The notes under the pieces: generated by a model
What the model was told of the DNA's origin: nothing
Seen by the model: only the letters and a program-made list of their open reading frames with translations
Databases searched by the model: none
Part shown: piece by piece, positions 9,407-18,311 of the stretch
How the letters are laid out: every line of letters begins with the position of its first letter
How positions within the stretch are numbered: position 1 is the stretch's first letter
Made by a program: the position numbers and the translations under genes
Source: Candidatus Nitrotoga sp. AM1P
GTDB lineage: Bacteria; Pseudomonadota; Gammaproteobacteria; Burkholderiales; Gallionellaceae
DNA: 64,000 bases
NCBI RefSeq assembly: GCF_013168275.1
Contig: NZ_AP019547.1
Location: 806,001-870,000, forward strand
Direction of reading: 5' to 3'

Positions 9407-9435
9407 TTGACATGCGAAACGCTACGCTATACGAT
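9407..9435 (+). promoter_or_regulatory. Putative higBA promoter
   Basis: TTGACA at 9407-9412, a 17-base spacer and TACGAT at 9430-9435 (4 of 6 to consensus). The higB ATG is at 9441, about where transcription would start, and no Shine-Dalgarno precedes it, so the message may be leaderless. An imperfect dyad (GTTT at 9405-9408, CATG in the centre, AAAC at 9417-9420) overlaps the -35 and is a possible HigA operator. Confidence 0.5.
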
Positions 9436-9440
9436 AACCC

Positions 9441-9719
9441 ATGATTAAGACATTTCGACACAAAGGACTGCAAGTCTTTTTTGAGACTAGCAGTAAGGCA
9501 GGCATACAGCCGCATCATGCTTCGAAACTTAAGCGACAATTAATACGCCTTAACGCAGCGAAAAACCCCGACTACATGAACATACCGGGATGGAATCTGC
9601 ACTCGTTAACGGCTAACTTTGCCGGACATTATTCAGTAAGCGTAAACGGTAACTGGCGTATGACCTTCACCTTTGACGGTGAGAATGCCGTGTTAGTTGA
9701 CTATCAAAATTACCACTAG
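9441..9719 (+). CDS. higB: HigB-type toxin (RelE/ParE superfamily mRNA interferase)
   Basis: A 92-residue protein with the family start MIKTFRHKGLQVFFETSSKAG, a basic middle (HHASKLKRQLIRLNAAKNP), the PGWNLHSL segment and the C-terminal NGNWRMTFTF core, whose Arg is expected in the RelE-like active site. HigB toxins cleave ribosome-bound mRNA. The toxin precedes its antitoxin, as is typical of higBA, with 11 bases between the genes. The gene is intact despite the surrounding decayed insertion sequences, consistent with addiction keeping it in place. Confidence 0.92.
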   Translation: MIKTFRHKGLQVFFETSSKAGIQPHHASKLKRQLIRLNAAKNPDYMNIPGWNLHSLTANFAGHYSVSVNGNWRMTFTFDGENAVLVDYQNYH

Positions 9720-9730
9720 GAGAAAAGATC

Positions 9731-10036
9731 ATGAGCAAAATGCACACCCCCCCGCACCCTGGCGCAACCTTGCGTGAAGACGTATTGCCCGCATTAGGAT
9801 TAACTGTTACCGATGCTGCAAAGCAACTAGGCGTTACCCGTGCGGCCCTGTCTCGTGTACTGAATGAGCACGCCGCAATCTCCCCAGAAATGGCACTACG
9901 CCTAGAAGGATGGCTAGGTTTGGAGAATGGCGGTCATGCTGATGCGTGGATTGCGCAGCAGACAGAATATGACTTATGGCAGGTACGCAAGGCAGGCATG
10001 CCCAAGGTGCAGCGCGCCGTATTGATCGCCGCCTGA
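9731..10036 (+). CDS. higA: HigA-type antitoxin (XRE-family regulator)
   Basis: A 101-residue protein. After HPGATLREDVLPALGLTVTD comes a helix-turn-helix (AAKQLGVTRAALSRVLNEHA, about residues 35-54) and the MALRLEGWLG segment typical of HigA. An AGGAGAAAAG ribosome-binding site precedes the ATG. It should neutralise HigB by direct binding and repress the shared promoter. The last 20 codons overlap an open -1 frame that runs on to a TAA at 10108 (ending in RTA), possibly the tail of an unrelated gene fused here; this is unproven. Confidence 0.93.
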   Translation: MSKMHTPPHPGATLREDVLPALGLTVTDAAKQLGVTRAALSRVLNEHAAISPEMALRLEGWLGLENGGHADAWIAQQTEYDLWQVRKAGMPKVQRAVLIAA

Positions 10037-10139
10037 AAGAGCAGCACCGTCGCCTGACGGTATCAGGCAAAAGCGGCGGCAAGGGTGACATCAACACCCG
10101 AACCGCCTAACCAAAACGTGAAAACAGGAGTTACACATA

Positions 10140-10297
10140 ATGGCTAATTTAAATTGTAGCATCGGCGTTAACGATTACTGCGGAGGCATGAAAATCGCCA
10201 CTCGCAAGACGAAATAGATTTTAGGCGGCAAAATTCCCAAGTCTGCTGATGACTTGTCTTTTGCTGGGCGAGATGACGACAAGTTTAGTTGGTGGAA
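10140..10297 (+). pseudogene. Broken small gene of unknown function, truncated by an IS3-type element
   Basis: An AGGAG site at 10126-10130 precedes an ATG at 10140 that reads MANLNCSIGVNDYCGGMKI and then meets TAG at 10215. The same frame continues with plausible coding sequence (ILGGKIPKSADDLSFAG, then DDDKFSWWNVI) up to the IS end at 10298. I read it as the 5' part of a gene disrupted by a nonsense change and by the insertion. The family is not recognised. Alternatively the 25-codon peptide may be real by itself. Confidence 0.45.
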
Positions 10298-11152
10298 TGT
10301 AATACCCCCTAAAACTGACTACGCTCATAGTTGTACCATTGGACAAACGTGCTAACCCACTGTCTGGCTGTTAGAAGATTTTCAAATGCCTGACATGGAT
10401 AGGCTGGCCGGTATTTCAACGTCTTGAACAGCGATTCCGAAAAGGGATTGTCGTTGCTGACCGCAGGACGACTAAACGAGGGAGCGACGCCCAGCGCTTG
10501 CAAGGTGGCTAACATGGTGGCGCCTTTCATCGGGCTGCCATTGTCAGAGTGCAGCACTACTTGATTCGGTACGATGGCTTCACGTGCGCAAATGTCGCGC
10601 ATGACTTCACCGGCCAAGTCGCTACTTCCAGCGTCATAAATCTGCCAGCCGACGATTTTTCGGCTAAATATGTCCATGAACAAATACAGGTAAAAATAGA
10701 TACCCTTCACCGGTGTCGGCAGATACGTGATGTCCCAACTAAACAACTGATTGGGTGCTGTGGCACAGAGCGCACGCGGTTTGTAACGTCGTTGCGCGGG
10801 TCGTTCTGCACCCCGATACCTGAGCTGATTCTCTGCCCTCATGATTCGATAACGTGTTGATTTAGAAGCGATGTATTTTCCACGATCAGCCAGTATAGGT
10901 ACGATCTGGCTCGGCGGCAGACTGCCGAATTCTTCCGGGTTTACAACGGTCAACAGGCGTTCACGCTCCAACACACTGAGCTTGTTTTTTGGCATCTGCT
11001 CCCGCATGGGTCGCTGATCGCCGCTTGACTGGTCGCGCTGCCAGCGCTGTAAGGTACGTTCGCTGAGGGTGATGGCCGCACAGGCGCGGTCCGGAATTCA
11101 TTGCCTCCGCCACCAGCACGATGACTTGGTCGCGCTCTATGAGGGAAGTCAT
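10298..11152 (-). mobile_element. IS3-family insertion sequence remnant
   Basis: One end, beginning TGTAATACCCCCTAAAACTG at 10298, looks like an IS3-type terminus. The matching inverted terminus is not found near 11150-11280, so the other end is lost. The enclosed transposase is broken at both ends (see the pseudogene entry). Confidence 0.7.
10309..11152 (-). pseudogene. IS3-family transposase (OrfA/OrfB type), frameshifted and 3'-truncated
   Basis: An ATG at 11152 with GAGG upstream opens MTSLIERDQVIVLVAEAMNS. The frame is lost near 11090 and resumes as AAITLSERTLQRWQRD, joining MREQMPKNKLSVLERERLL. The DDE domain follows: LFSWDITYLPTPVKG (first Asp), VVLHSDNGSPMKG (second Asp), and VSNDNPFSESLFKTLKYRP (Glu). 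The protein stops at WYNYERSQF; relatives continue about 70 residues after the WYN motif, so an internal deletion has joined the gene directly to the IS terminus. Confidence 0.85.
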
Positions 11153-11214
11153 TTAACCTCGTCCTCATGCAGTAAAGATTTTTGAGTACAGGCGGTCAAC
11201 AAATAACTAAAGCA

Positions 11215-11274
11215 GCTCAACTGGGCTATCTATCACCCGCTGCATTTAAACGCCAATTCCATGAAAAAGATTGA
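11215..11274 (+). pseudogene. C-terminal scrap of a second IS3-family transposase
   Basis: On the plus strand the frame AQLGYLSPAAFKRQFHEKD followed by TGA matches the conserved C-terminal LGYLSPAAF segment of IS3-family OrfB proteins. Only about 20 codons remain and the orientation is opposite to the neighbouring IS3 remnant, so this is a separate lost element. Confidence 0.65.
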
Positions 11275-11365
11275 CTGCATGATCACATTCATATCCATTA
11301 TTGACAACCAATTTCGATGTAGTGTGTTGTAAAATCCTTAGATACAAAAAGACGTAAAACAAATC

Positions 11366-13546
11366 ATGCCAGGTAACTTGAATTTCAATGTTTTAATTGC
11401 ATTATGGGTGTTACTGACGCTCATCGCCTCCTCCGCCCACGCGCAACCATTTGAACTCATTACTGGCCGTGTCGAATCTTTCACCCGGCCCGCTAACGAT
11501 GGCGTCTCGCCCTTAAAGCCCCGTCGCGCGAGCATTTCGCCCTCACCCCATTCAATCTCGATCGGTATCCTCTCAAATGAAAAAAAATCAGCCGAAACTA
11601 ATGTCGATTCGCGCCCCGGTACGCCCCGCAAAATTGGCTTCGGCCGCGAAATTCCCCAACTGAGAAATCTCACTGATACCGCTAGCCAATTAAAGTGGCA
11701 GAACACGCCCCAAGGCGGAAAGATTGCAGCGATCAGCATTACGTCACCTCAGGCAACGGGAATCCGCATGGGTATTGTGGTGCGCCGCATGCCGACGGAA
11801 GCCACCTTCCGCTTCTATTCCCAAAGATCAGAAGCCTCCTACGAAATTGCCGGCAAAGAGATCATGGAGACCATCCAACGCAATTTGGATGCAGGCGACA
11901 ATAGCGACGCGGCCCGTACCTATTGGTCACCCTATGTCGAGGGCGAAGAAATGACCCTGGAAATCGAATTACCGTTGGGTATCAGCCCGGATACACTTGA
12001 AGTCGCCATTCCCAGCGTTTCTCATTTTTTTTTTAGCATCCTCCAAGCTGCACCAGGAGAAAAGGTTTCCAAGATTGGACAAGCCGCAAGCTGTGAAATC
12101 GATGTGTCGTGCTATAGCGAATGGAGTCCTGAAAGCAAATCCATAGCAAAAATAACCTTCATCGAGTCTGGAAGTAGTTACCTGTGCTCGGGAACACTCC
12201 TCAATGACGCAGCGTCAAGTGGGACGCCTTATTTTCTTAGTGCCAATCACTGCATCACCAATCAGACGATTGCATCGACCCTGCAAACTTTCTGGTTTTA
12301 TCGCTCTGCGGCCTGCAACAATGGCACGCTTAATCCAGATTTTCAGACACGCACCGGTGGAGCAACATTGCTCTATGGTAGCGAGACAACCGATACATCC
12401 TTCATGCAGCTGAACAAACTCCCACCGGCTGGAGCCTTATATGCGGGATGGTCCGCGAATACACCGAAACTATATGCGCATGTGGTGGGCATCCATCATC
12501 CGCAAGGCGATTTGCAGAAAATAAGTTTCGGCTCATTTCAATCTTTTCAGGACTGTACTGCTACAAATCCGATCACGGACACTTATCAATGCACATTCGC
12601 AAATAAAGACAACGGGAAGTTTCTTGATGTTGCCTATACTTCCGGGATTACAGAAGGTGGCAGTAGCGGTGCCGGTTTATTCGAGACAATAAATAATGCC
12701 CATTATTTGATTGGTCAATTGAGGGGAGGAAATCCAAGCTGCTTTGGCAGTGGAACAGATGAATATGGCCGCTTTGATGTCGCATACCGTGATGCACTTT
12801 ACAAATGGCTGAACGCTGGCCCGACGTTTTTACTATCTGTCAGCAAGCTTAATAACGGGACTGTAATTTCGTCCCCGGACGGTATCAACTGTGGGGCAAG
12901 ATGCAACGCACCTTTTATCCGCGGAACCAATGTAACACTTGCAGCTACACCTGCTTCGGGGTTTATTTTTTCCGGGTGGAGCGGAGCATGCAGTGGCATC
13001 AGTGCTACCTGTTCCGTGGCCATGAATGCGCCCCAAAGCGTAACCGCAACCTTCTCCCCCGTTACCACCCCTAGAACAGTTGTCGAATATTACAATCCCG
13101 ATCTGGATCATTACTTCATTACGGCCGATCCCGGCGAGCAGGCTTTTGTTGACAGTGGCGCAGTTGGACGCTGGCAGCGTACGGGGGTTAGGTTCGCGTC
13201 TGGCGGAAATGTGCCTGTGTGCCGCTTCTACGGCAGCGTCTCGCCCGGGCCAAATTCCCATTTCTATACAGCCAGCGCAGAGGAATGCACGCAGCTTAAG
13301 CAGTTGCAGGCGATAACGCCTGCAACACAAAAGCGCTGGAATTTCGAGAGTCTCGATTTCCTGACGATGATGCCCATAAATAACATATGTCCCGCCAACA
13401 CCACGCCGATATATCGCGCCTACAATAACGGATTTAGTAAAAGCATCGACAGTAACCACCGAATCACCAACGATCAGGCCACGATTCAGGAAGTAGTAGC
13501 TCGCGGCTGGATTAATGAAGGTGTCGTGATGTGCGCAGCGCAGTAA
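11366..13546 (+). CDS. Secreted trypsin-like serine protease with InlB-like repeat and DUF5648 C-terminus
   Basis: A 726-residue exported protein. The signal peptide (NVLIALWVLLTLIASSAHA) is cleaved after about residue 28. A propeptide-like region follows, then a lysyl-endopeptidase/trypsin-type domain: CSGTLLNDAASSGTPYFL with His in SANHCI near residue 295, Asp in ETTDTSFMQLNKLP near 348, and Ser in ITEGGSSGAGLFE near 436. Residues about 490-570 form a divergent InlB-type repeat (GFIFSGWSGACSGISATCS). The tail from about 573 fits DUF5648 (VVEYYNPDLDHYFITADPGE, then PNSHFYTASAEEC), common at the ends of secreted proteins. Many Cys pairs suit a periplasmic or extracellular location. Substrate unknown. 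Confidence 0.87.
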   Translation: MPGNLNFNVLIALWVLLTLIASSAHAQPFELITGRVESFTRPANDGVSPLKPRRASISPSPHSISIGILSNEKKSAETNVDSRPGTPRKIGFGREIPQLRNLTDTASQLKWQNTPQGGKIAAISITSPQATGIRMGIVVRRMPTEATFRFYSQRSEASYEIAGKEIMETIQRNLDAGDNSDAARTYWSPYVEGEEMTLEIELPLGISPDTLEVAIPSVSHFFFSILQAAPGEKVSKIGQAASCEIDVSCYSEWSPESKSIAKITFIESGSSYLCSGTLLNDAASSGTPYFLSANHCITNQTIASTLQTFWFYRSAACNNGTLNPDFQTRTGGATLLYGSETTDTSFMQLNKLPPAGALYAGWSANTPKLYAHVVGIHHPQGDLQKISFGSFQSFQDCTATNPITDTYQCTFANKDNGKFLDVAYTSGITEGGSSGAGLFETINNAHYLIGQLRGGNPSCFGSGTDEYGRFDVAYRDALYKWLNAGPTFLLSVSKLNNGTVISSPDGINCGARCNAPFIRGTNVTLAATPASGFIFSGWSGACSGISATCSVAMNAPQSVTATFSPVTTPRTVVEYYNPDLDHYFITADPGEQAFVDSGAVGRWQRTGVRFASGGNVPVCRFYGSVSPGPNSHFYTASAEECTQLKQLQAITPATQKRWNFESLDFLTMMPINNICPANTTPIYRAYNNGFSKSIDSNHRITNDQATIQEVVARGWINEGVVMCAAQ

Positions 13547-13696
13547 GCTCTGCTTCGTTATCCTGAAAATCCCGATACGACGATAGAGATGTCATGACTG
13601 CTCGGATCGATAAAGTGCACTTTCAAGTTGCAGACATTAACAAAAGTGTTTTTAGATTTTTATCCATTTTTGTAGCATAAATTATATTGAGCATCC

Positions 13697-15055
13697 CTAA
13701 CGCATTTTCGCTACTGCATCCTCCACCCGCTCCACCGCAATAATTTCCATACCCGCTATTTCTTGTTTCGGCTTATTAGCCTTGGGAATAATGGCTAAGG
13801 TAAAGCCTAGCTTGGCAGCCTCTCGCAAGCGTTCCTGACCACGCTGCACCGGACGTATTTCGCCAGCCAAGCCGACTTCTCCAAACACCACCAATTTTTC
13901 TGGCAGAGGTTTATTGCGTAGCGAAGATACGATAGCCAGCAACACGGGCAAATCGGCACCCGGCTCGGTAATTTTCACGCCACCCACCGCATTGATAAAC
14001 ACATCTTGATCAAAACAGGCGATGCCTGCATGACGATGCAGTACGGCCAGCAACATAGCCAAACGATTTTGTTCCAAACCCAATGAAAGGCGACGCGGAT
14101 TGGGCGAATGCGCCTCATCCAGCAGGGCCTGGATTTCCACCAGCAGCGGACGCGTACCTTCCTGCGTCACCATCACGCATGAACCCGCCACTTGCGCGCC
14201 ATGCTGCGACAAAAACAACGCGGAGGGGTTGCTCACCTCACGCAATCCTTTTTCGGTCATGGCGAACACGCCTAATTCGTTTACTGCACCAAAGCGATTT
14301 TTAAACGCGCGTATCATGCGAAAGCTGGAGTGGGTATCGCCCTCGAAATACAGCACTGTATCTACGATATGTTCCAACACACGCGGGCCGGCCAACGTCC
14401 CATCCTTAGTAACATGGCCTACCAGAATCATGGTCACTGCTGTGCTCTTCGCCATGCGCGTGAGTTGCGCTGCGGATTCACGCACTTGCGCTACCGAGCC
14501 GGGAGCTGATGTGAGGTGTTCAGAATACATGGTCTGGATGGAATCGATCACCACCACATCGGGTTTTTCCTGCTGGATGACAGACTGGATTTTTTCCAGC
14601 TGAATTTCAGCCAGCAGGTACATTCCCCGCGCATCCAGCGATAGTCGCCTCGCACGCAAAGCAATTTGCTGTGCCGATTCCTCGCCACTGACGTATAAAA
14701 CTTTTTTATGTGTAGCGAGATGCGCCAGCGCTTGCAACAGCAGGGTGGATTTACCTATTCCGGGATCACCGCCGATCAAAACCACACCACCACTCACTAA
14801 CCCGCCACCCAACACGCGATCAAACTCGGCGATACCAGTTGGCGTACGCGGGACTTCTTCCGCCCCTACTTCCGCCAGTGTCTGCATCATGCTCGTTGTC
14901 GCCAGCGAGCTGTAGCGATTTTTTCCGCTAGTCGCCAGTTCTGCCACACTTTCCACCAGCGTATTCCAAGCCGTGCAATGCGGACACTGCCCCTGCCATT
15001 TGGAAACCTGTCCGCCACATTCAGTGCAGCTATATATTATTTTTGCTTTCGCCAT
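13697..15055 (-). CDS. radA: DNA repair protein RadA (Sms)
   Basis: A 452-residue protein of standard length. It has an N-terminal C4 zinc finger (CTECGGQVSKWQGQCPHC), a RecA-like ATPase with Walker A GGDPGIGKST near residue 95, the RadA-specific KNRFG motif, and a C-terminal Lon-like domain (SPNPRRLSLGLEQNRLAML). RadA is a hexameric branch-migration helicase acting in homologous recombination. It is isolated, convergent with the protease gene and followed by 150 bases without features. Confidence 0.97.
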   Translation of the reverse strand: MAKAKIIYSCTECGGQVSKWQGQCPHCTAWNTLVESVAELATSGKNRYSSLATTSMMQTLAEVGAEEVPRTPTGIAEFDRVLGGGLVSGGVVLIGGDPGIGKSTLLLQALAHLATHKKVLYVSGEESAQQIALRARRLSLDARGMYLLAEIQLEKIQSVIQQEKPDVVVIDSIQTMYSEHLTSAPGSVAQVRESAAQLTRMAKSTAVTMILVGHVTKDGTLAGPRVLEHIVDTVLYFEGDTHSSFRMIRAFKNRFGAVNELGVFAMTEKGLREVSNPSALFLSQHGAQVAGSCVMVTQEGTRPLLVEIQALLDEAHSPNPRRLSLGLEQNRLAMLLAVLHRHAGIACFDQDVFINAVGGVKITEPGADLPVLLAIVSSLRNKPLPEKLVVFGEVGLAGEIRPVQRGQERLREAAKLGFTLAIIPKANKPKQEIAGMEIIAVERVEDAVAKMR

Positions 15056-15453
15056 AATTACCTTTTATTTGGAACAAAACAGGAAAAATTGGCGCCGTCA
15101 AAAATTAAAACTTCTACAGAAGGCCAGGTTTAACGAGGTTAGACATGAGAAATTTTTTTGCTGCGGGATAAATCGTCTTGAATAAACAAAAAGCTCAACG
15201 CATAGCTGGCACCGTCAATGACCTCATGTGATTTACGTCAAAATAATCTGCCACAACATATCACCCTTGCCTGTAAACAAGAAATTGCTTCCTAGTGGCA
15301 GACAATCAGCTACTCCATATACCCCCTCAAAACTTCCGGCAAGCATTGTTTATGCGAATGTATTGATGAATATTGCTGTACTTTATACATTCTGGCAGGC
15401 TCTTGTTTTTATAAAACCTTCAATGCAATTCATCCGCTGATCACCAGCACCTA
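15056..15453. other. Intergenic region between radA and the Sel1 gene
   Basis: About 400 bases holding the radA promoter region and the 3' flank of the Sel1-repeat gene. A 70-codon plus-strand frame at 15228-15440 lacks a ribosome-binding site and any recognisable motif, and I do not accept it as a gene. No RNA gene was seen. Confidence 0.5.
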
Positions 15454-16326
15454 TCAGTGGGATTTTTTCCAATCACTTGCCAGTTCTTTCGCTTCGGTAA
15501 TTTGGGATGCCGTCATAAACGATTCTGCAATTTTCAGTCCATTTTTTGCACTTTCATCACCCGCCTCACTGGCAAGATTGAACCATTTATGTGCTTCAAC
15601 ATAGTCCTGTGTAACACCATGACCTTGCGCATACATGAGTCCCAAATTGTTTTGTGCAACCGGGTGTCCCCTATCTGCGGCCTTACTCCACCATGTCACA
15701 GCTTGCTTCTGATCCTGTTCTACCCCTTCCCCCGTATCATACAGGCCGCCCAGATTTAATTGAGCATCTGCACTTCCCTGCCCTGCAGCCATGCTATACA
15801 AAAACACAGCCTGCTGGTAATCCTGGGTAACGCCTATGCCTTTTTCATACATAAAGGCCAGGTTGTATTGGGCCACTTCATCTCCCTGCTCTGCAGCCTT
15901 GCGAAACCAGAACACAGCCTGCTCGTCGTTCTGTTCAACGCCTTGGCCTTTTGCATACATAAATCCCAGATTATATTGGGCCTCTGAATTTCCCTGCTCT
16001 GCGGCTTTGAGCAACCAGAACACAGCCTGCTGGTAATCCTGTGCAACACCTTCGCCTCTGGCATACATAAGCCCAAGATTGTTTTGGGCCAATGGCTCTC
16101 CCTGCTCTGCTGACTTGCGAAACCAAGGCTCTGCTTTTTGAAACTCCTGAGTAACTCCCAACCCTTTTGCGTATATCAGTCCCATATAGTTTTGGGCTAG
16201 TGCATGTCCCTGCTCTGCAGCTTTCTTAAATGATTTTATGGCTTTAGCATAGTCTTTGCTGGCTATAAGCTTTTCACCTTCTTCAAAGTCTTTAATGACC
16301 GCCCCTGCGGGTGTTGATGGCTTCAT
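15454..16326 (-). CDS. Sel1-repeat (TPR-like) protein
   Basis: A 290-residue protein made of six 36-residue Sel1-like repeats plus a degenerate seventh. Each repeat has the pattern AEQG..xAQ.NLGxMYxxGxGV.QD.xQA..W. No signal peptide is visible; the start METs (MKPSTPAGAVIKDFEEGEKL) follow a GGAGAG site. Such solenoids are scaffolds for protein interactions, so partners cannot be predicted. The near-identical repeats make 108-bp tandem DNA repeats over about 15.56-16.24 kb and may vary in copy number. Confidence 0.9.
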   Translation of the reverse strand: MKPSTPAGAVIKDFEEGEKLIASKDYAKAIKSFKKAAEQGHALAQNYMGLIYAKGLGVTQEFQKAEPWFRKSAEQGEPLAQNNLGLMYARGEGVAQDYQQAVFWLLKAAEQGNSEAQYNLGFMYAKGQGVEQNDEQAVFWFRKAAEQGDEVAQYNLAFMYEKGIGVTQDYQQAVFLYSMAAGQGSADAQLNLGGLYDTGEGVEQDQKQAVTWWSKAADRGHPVAQNNLGLMYAQGHGVTQDYVEAHKWFNLASEAGDESAKNGLKIAESFMTASQITEAKELASDWKKSH

Positions 16327-16561
16327 AAATTTCTCTCCGTTATTTTAATCGTGGCTAGCGGCAAATCTAATTAACGCTGTGGGAATTAAGTTTATAAGTC
16401 AGAATCATTGATCACACAATGGCTGGCATCTTCGAATGATGTCATCAATTGCGCGCCGATGTCGAGAATATATTTTGTTTTTTCTTTAAGCAGAAAGCAG
16501 CGATTTTCTATCGCACAATTGGCCCCGTTTCTGACTAAAATGCAAATAGCCATCTAAGGTA

Positions 16562-17506
16562 TTAGCTCTCGCTTTGCGTTTCTGTTTGTTTTTTTTGCGT
16601 CACCCCAATGTGCGAATCACCTCGCTTAAGCGCCAGTGCATTCTGTTTTTGCCGCTCAACAGCACGGGCGCGTGTTTTTTCCGGCAGGGTATCAAAACAA
16701 TGCGGACAAGATATGCCCGCTTGATAGCTGGGTAACGCCTTATCATCCTGTGAAACGGGGTGACGGCAGGCATAACATTGATCATGCGTTCCTACTTTCA
16801 GGCCCTGTCCAACAGAAATTCGCTGGTCGAATACGAAACACTCGCCCTCCCACATGCTCTTTTCAGCGGGAATATTTTCCAGATACTTGAGGATCCCGCC
16901 CTGTAAATGGTAAACCTCCTTGAAACCCTGTTCGAGCATGAAAGAAGTTGCTTTCTCACACCGAATTCCGCCCGTGCAGAACATGGCAATTTTTTTATGC
17001 TTTGCGGGATCAAGATTTTTGCTGATGTATGCAGGAAACTCGCGAAATGTAGTGGTGTGGGGGTCAATTGCACCTCGAAAAGTTCCTATGTCGTATTCAT
17101 AGCCATTTCGTGTATCAATTAGTACTACATCTGGATCGGAAATTAGAGCATTCCAGTCTTTTGCCTCTACGTAGGTTCCGACCTTTTCGTTTGGGTCCAC
17201 TCCTGGTACGCCTAGCGTGACAATCTCTTTTTTCAGGCGAACTTTCATTCTGTCAAAAGGCATCTCATCCGAATAAGACTCTTTATGTTCGATACCTGTT
17301 AATCGCGCATCCGCCCCGAGAAAACTGATCAATGCATCTATCCCGGCACGCGTGCCGGCGACAGTTCCGTTAATACCTTCCGCAGCCAGCAAAATTGTTC
17401 CATTAAGCCCTTGTGCAATGCAAAAATCGAGCAGACCGTTTTGTATCTCACGGTAGTCAGGCAGTTTGGCAAATTTATATAGCGCAGCAATAACAATATT
17501 AGCCAT
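16562..17506 (-). CDS. trhO: tRNA uridine(34) hydroxylase TrhO (YceA), rhodanese family
   Basis: A 314-residue protein. It has an N-terminal acylphosphatase-like domain ([15 protein letters not shown]), a central rhodanese domain with active-site loop [10 protein letters not shown] near residue 178, and a C-terminal Cys-rich extension ([11 protein letters not shown] and ISCPHCFD). TrhO hydroxylates U34 of certain tRNAs to 5-hydroxyuridine in an oxygen-dependent route. The gene stands alone between a Sel1 protein and regA. Confidence 0.94.
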   Translation of the reverse strand: MANIVIAALYKFAKLPDYREIQNGLLDFCIAQGLNGTILLAAEGINGTVAGTRAGIDALISFLGADARLTGIEHKESYSDEMPFDRMKVRLKKEIVTLGVPGVDPNEKVGTYVEAKDWNALISDPDVVLIDTRNGYEYDIGTFRGAIDPHTTTFREFPAYISKNLDPAKHKKIAMFCTGGIRCEKATSFMLEQGFKEVYHLQGGILKYLENIPAEKSMWEGECFVFDQRISVGQGLKVGTHDQCYACRHPVSQDDKALPSYQAGISCPHCFDTLPEKTRARAVERQKQNALALKRGDSHIGVTQKKQTETQSES

Positions 17507-17738
17507 GAATTATTTAACTCTATTAAAACGTATGGGATATTTCGTAAAATTTTCAGCTATACAGCACGAAGCTCGGACGCCTAGGGTACTGCGTGCCGAT
17601 TATATGCTGGCATTGATTCCAATGTCGTTGTTGTGTACTGGGCGCCTCGTACTCAAAGTTTGAATATTAAACCGGTTCAGAACAGCTTTCCAGTGTTGGT
17701 ACAAGGCAACAATATCGGACTGCTGTTATTTTTCTCAA

Positions 17739-18311
17739 CTAGTCACCCCGCTCAGGGTTGGGATGTTTCTGCAACTTGCGTTGTAACGTGCGCCGATGCA
17801 TATTAAGCGTCCGGGCGGCAGCGGAAATATTACCGCCACAGTCAGCAAGCGCCTTTTGCAGATGTTCCCACTCCAGGCGATCCACTGACATTCGTTTCGT
17901 TATAACCGCAGCTTCAGCGATACCTGGCTGATGATCAAAAGCCGCAACAATTTCATCCGCGTCGGCGGGCTTAGCCAGATAGTATGTCGCCCCCAGCTTC
18001 ACTGCCTCCACAGCAGTGGCTATGCTCGAATAGCCGGTCAGCACCACGATGCGCGCGTCAAAATTACGCTCCTTGAGATAAGCTACCAGTGTCAAACCTG
18101 ACGGCCCAGGCATCTTTAAATCAATCACCGCGTGAGTGGGAAGATTTTGTGCAATCATTTGAATGGCTTCATTCACATCGTTTGCCACGCTTACCGCGAA
18201 ACCGCGCCGAGAAAGAGCCTGCGCTAACACCCTGCAATAGGTGACATCATCGTCCACCAACAACAGCTTACGCGCGCGCGGTAACGAGTTTTCCAATTCG
18301 GGTAAGGTCAT
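17739..18311 (-). CDS. regA: RegA/PrrA/ActR-type response regulator
   Basis: A 190-residue regulator: receiver domain starting ARKLLLVDDDVTYCRVLAQA, phospho-acceptor Asp in HAVIDLKMPGPSGL, switch Thr in VVLTGYSSIATAV, Lys in YLAKPADADE. A Fis-type helix-turn-helix follows (CGGNISAAARTLNMHRRTLQ). I chose ATG 18311, because it overlaps the regB stop as ATGA and starts directly at the receiver; the longer frame to 18362 lies inside regB. The family controls redox-dependent genes (respiration, carbon and nitrogen fixation). Translational coupling to regB is expected. Confidence 0.92.
   Translation of the reverse strand: MTLPELENSLPRARKLLLVDDDVTYCRVLAQALSRRGFAVSVANDVNEAIQMIAQNLPTHAVIDLKMPGPSGLTLVAYLKERNFDARIVVLTGYSSIATAVEAVKLGATYYLAKPADADEIVAAFDHQPGIAEAAVITKRMSVDRLEWEHLQKALADCGGNISAAARTLNMHRRTLQRKLQKHPNPERGD

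Noticed and set aside
11301-11335. TTGACA at 11301 and TAAAAT at 11330 as protease promoter
   Set aside because: The spacer is 23 bases, too long for a sigma-70 promoter.
15228-15440. 70-codon plus-strand ORF between radA and the Sel1 gene
   Set aside because: No ribosome-binding site, no family pattern, composition like intergenic DNA.
15560-16240. CRISPR-like tandem repeats
   Set aside because: The 108-base repeats are the codons of Sel1 units, not short repeats with spacers; no CRISPR array was seen anywhere.
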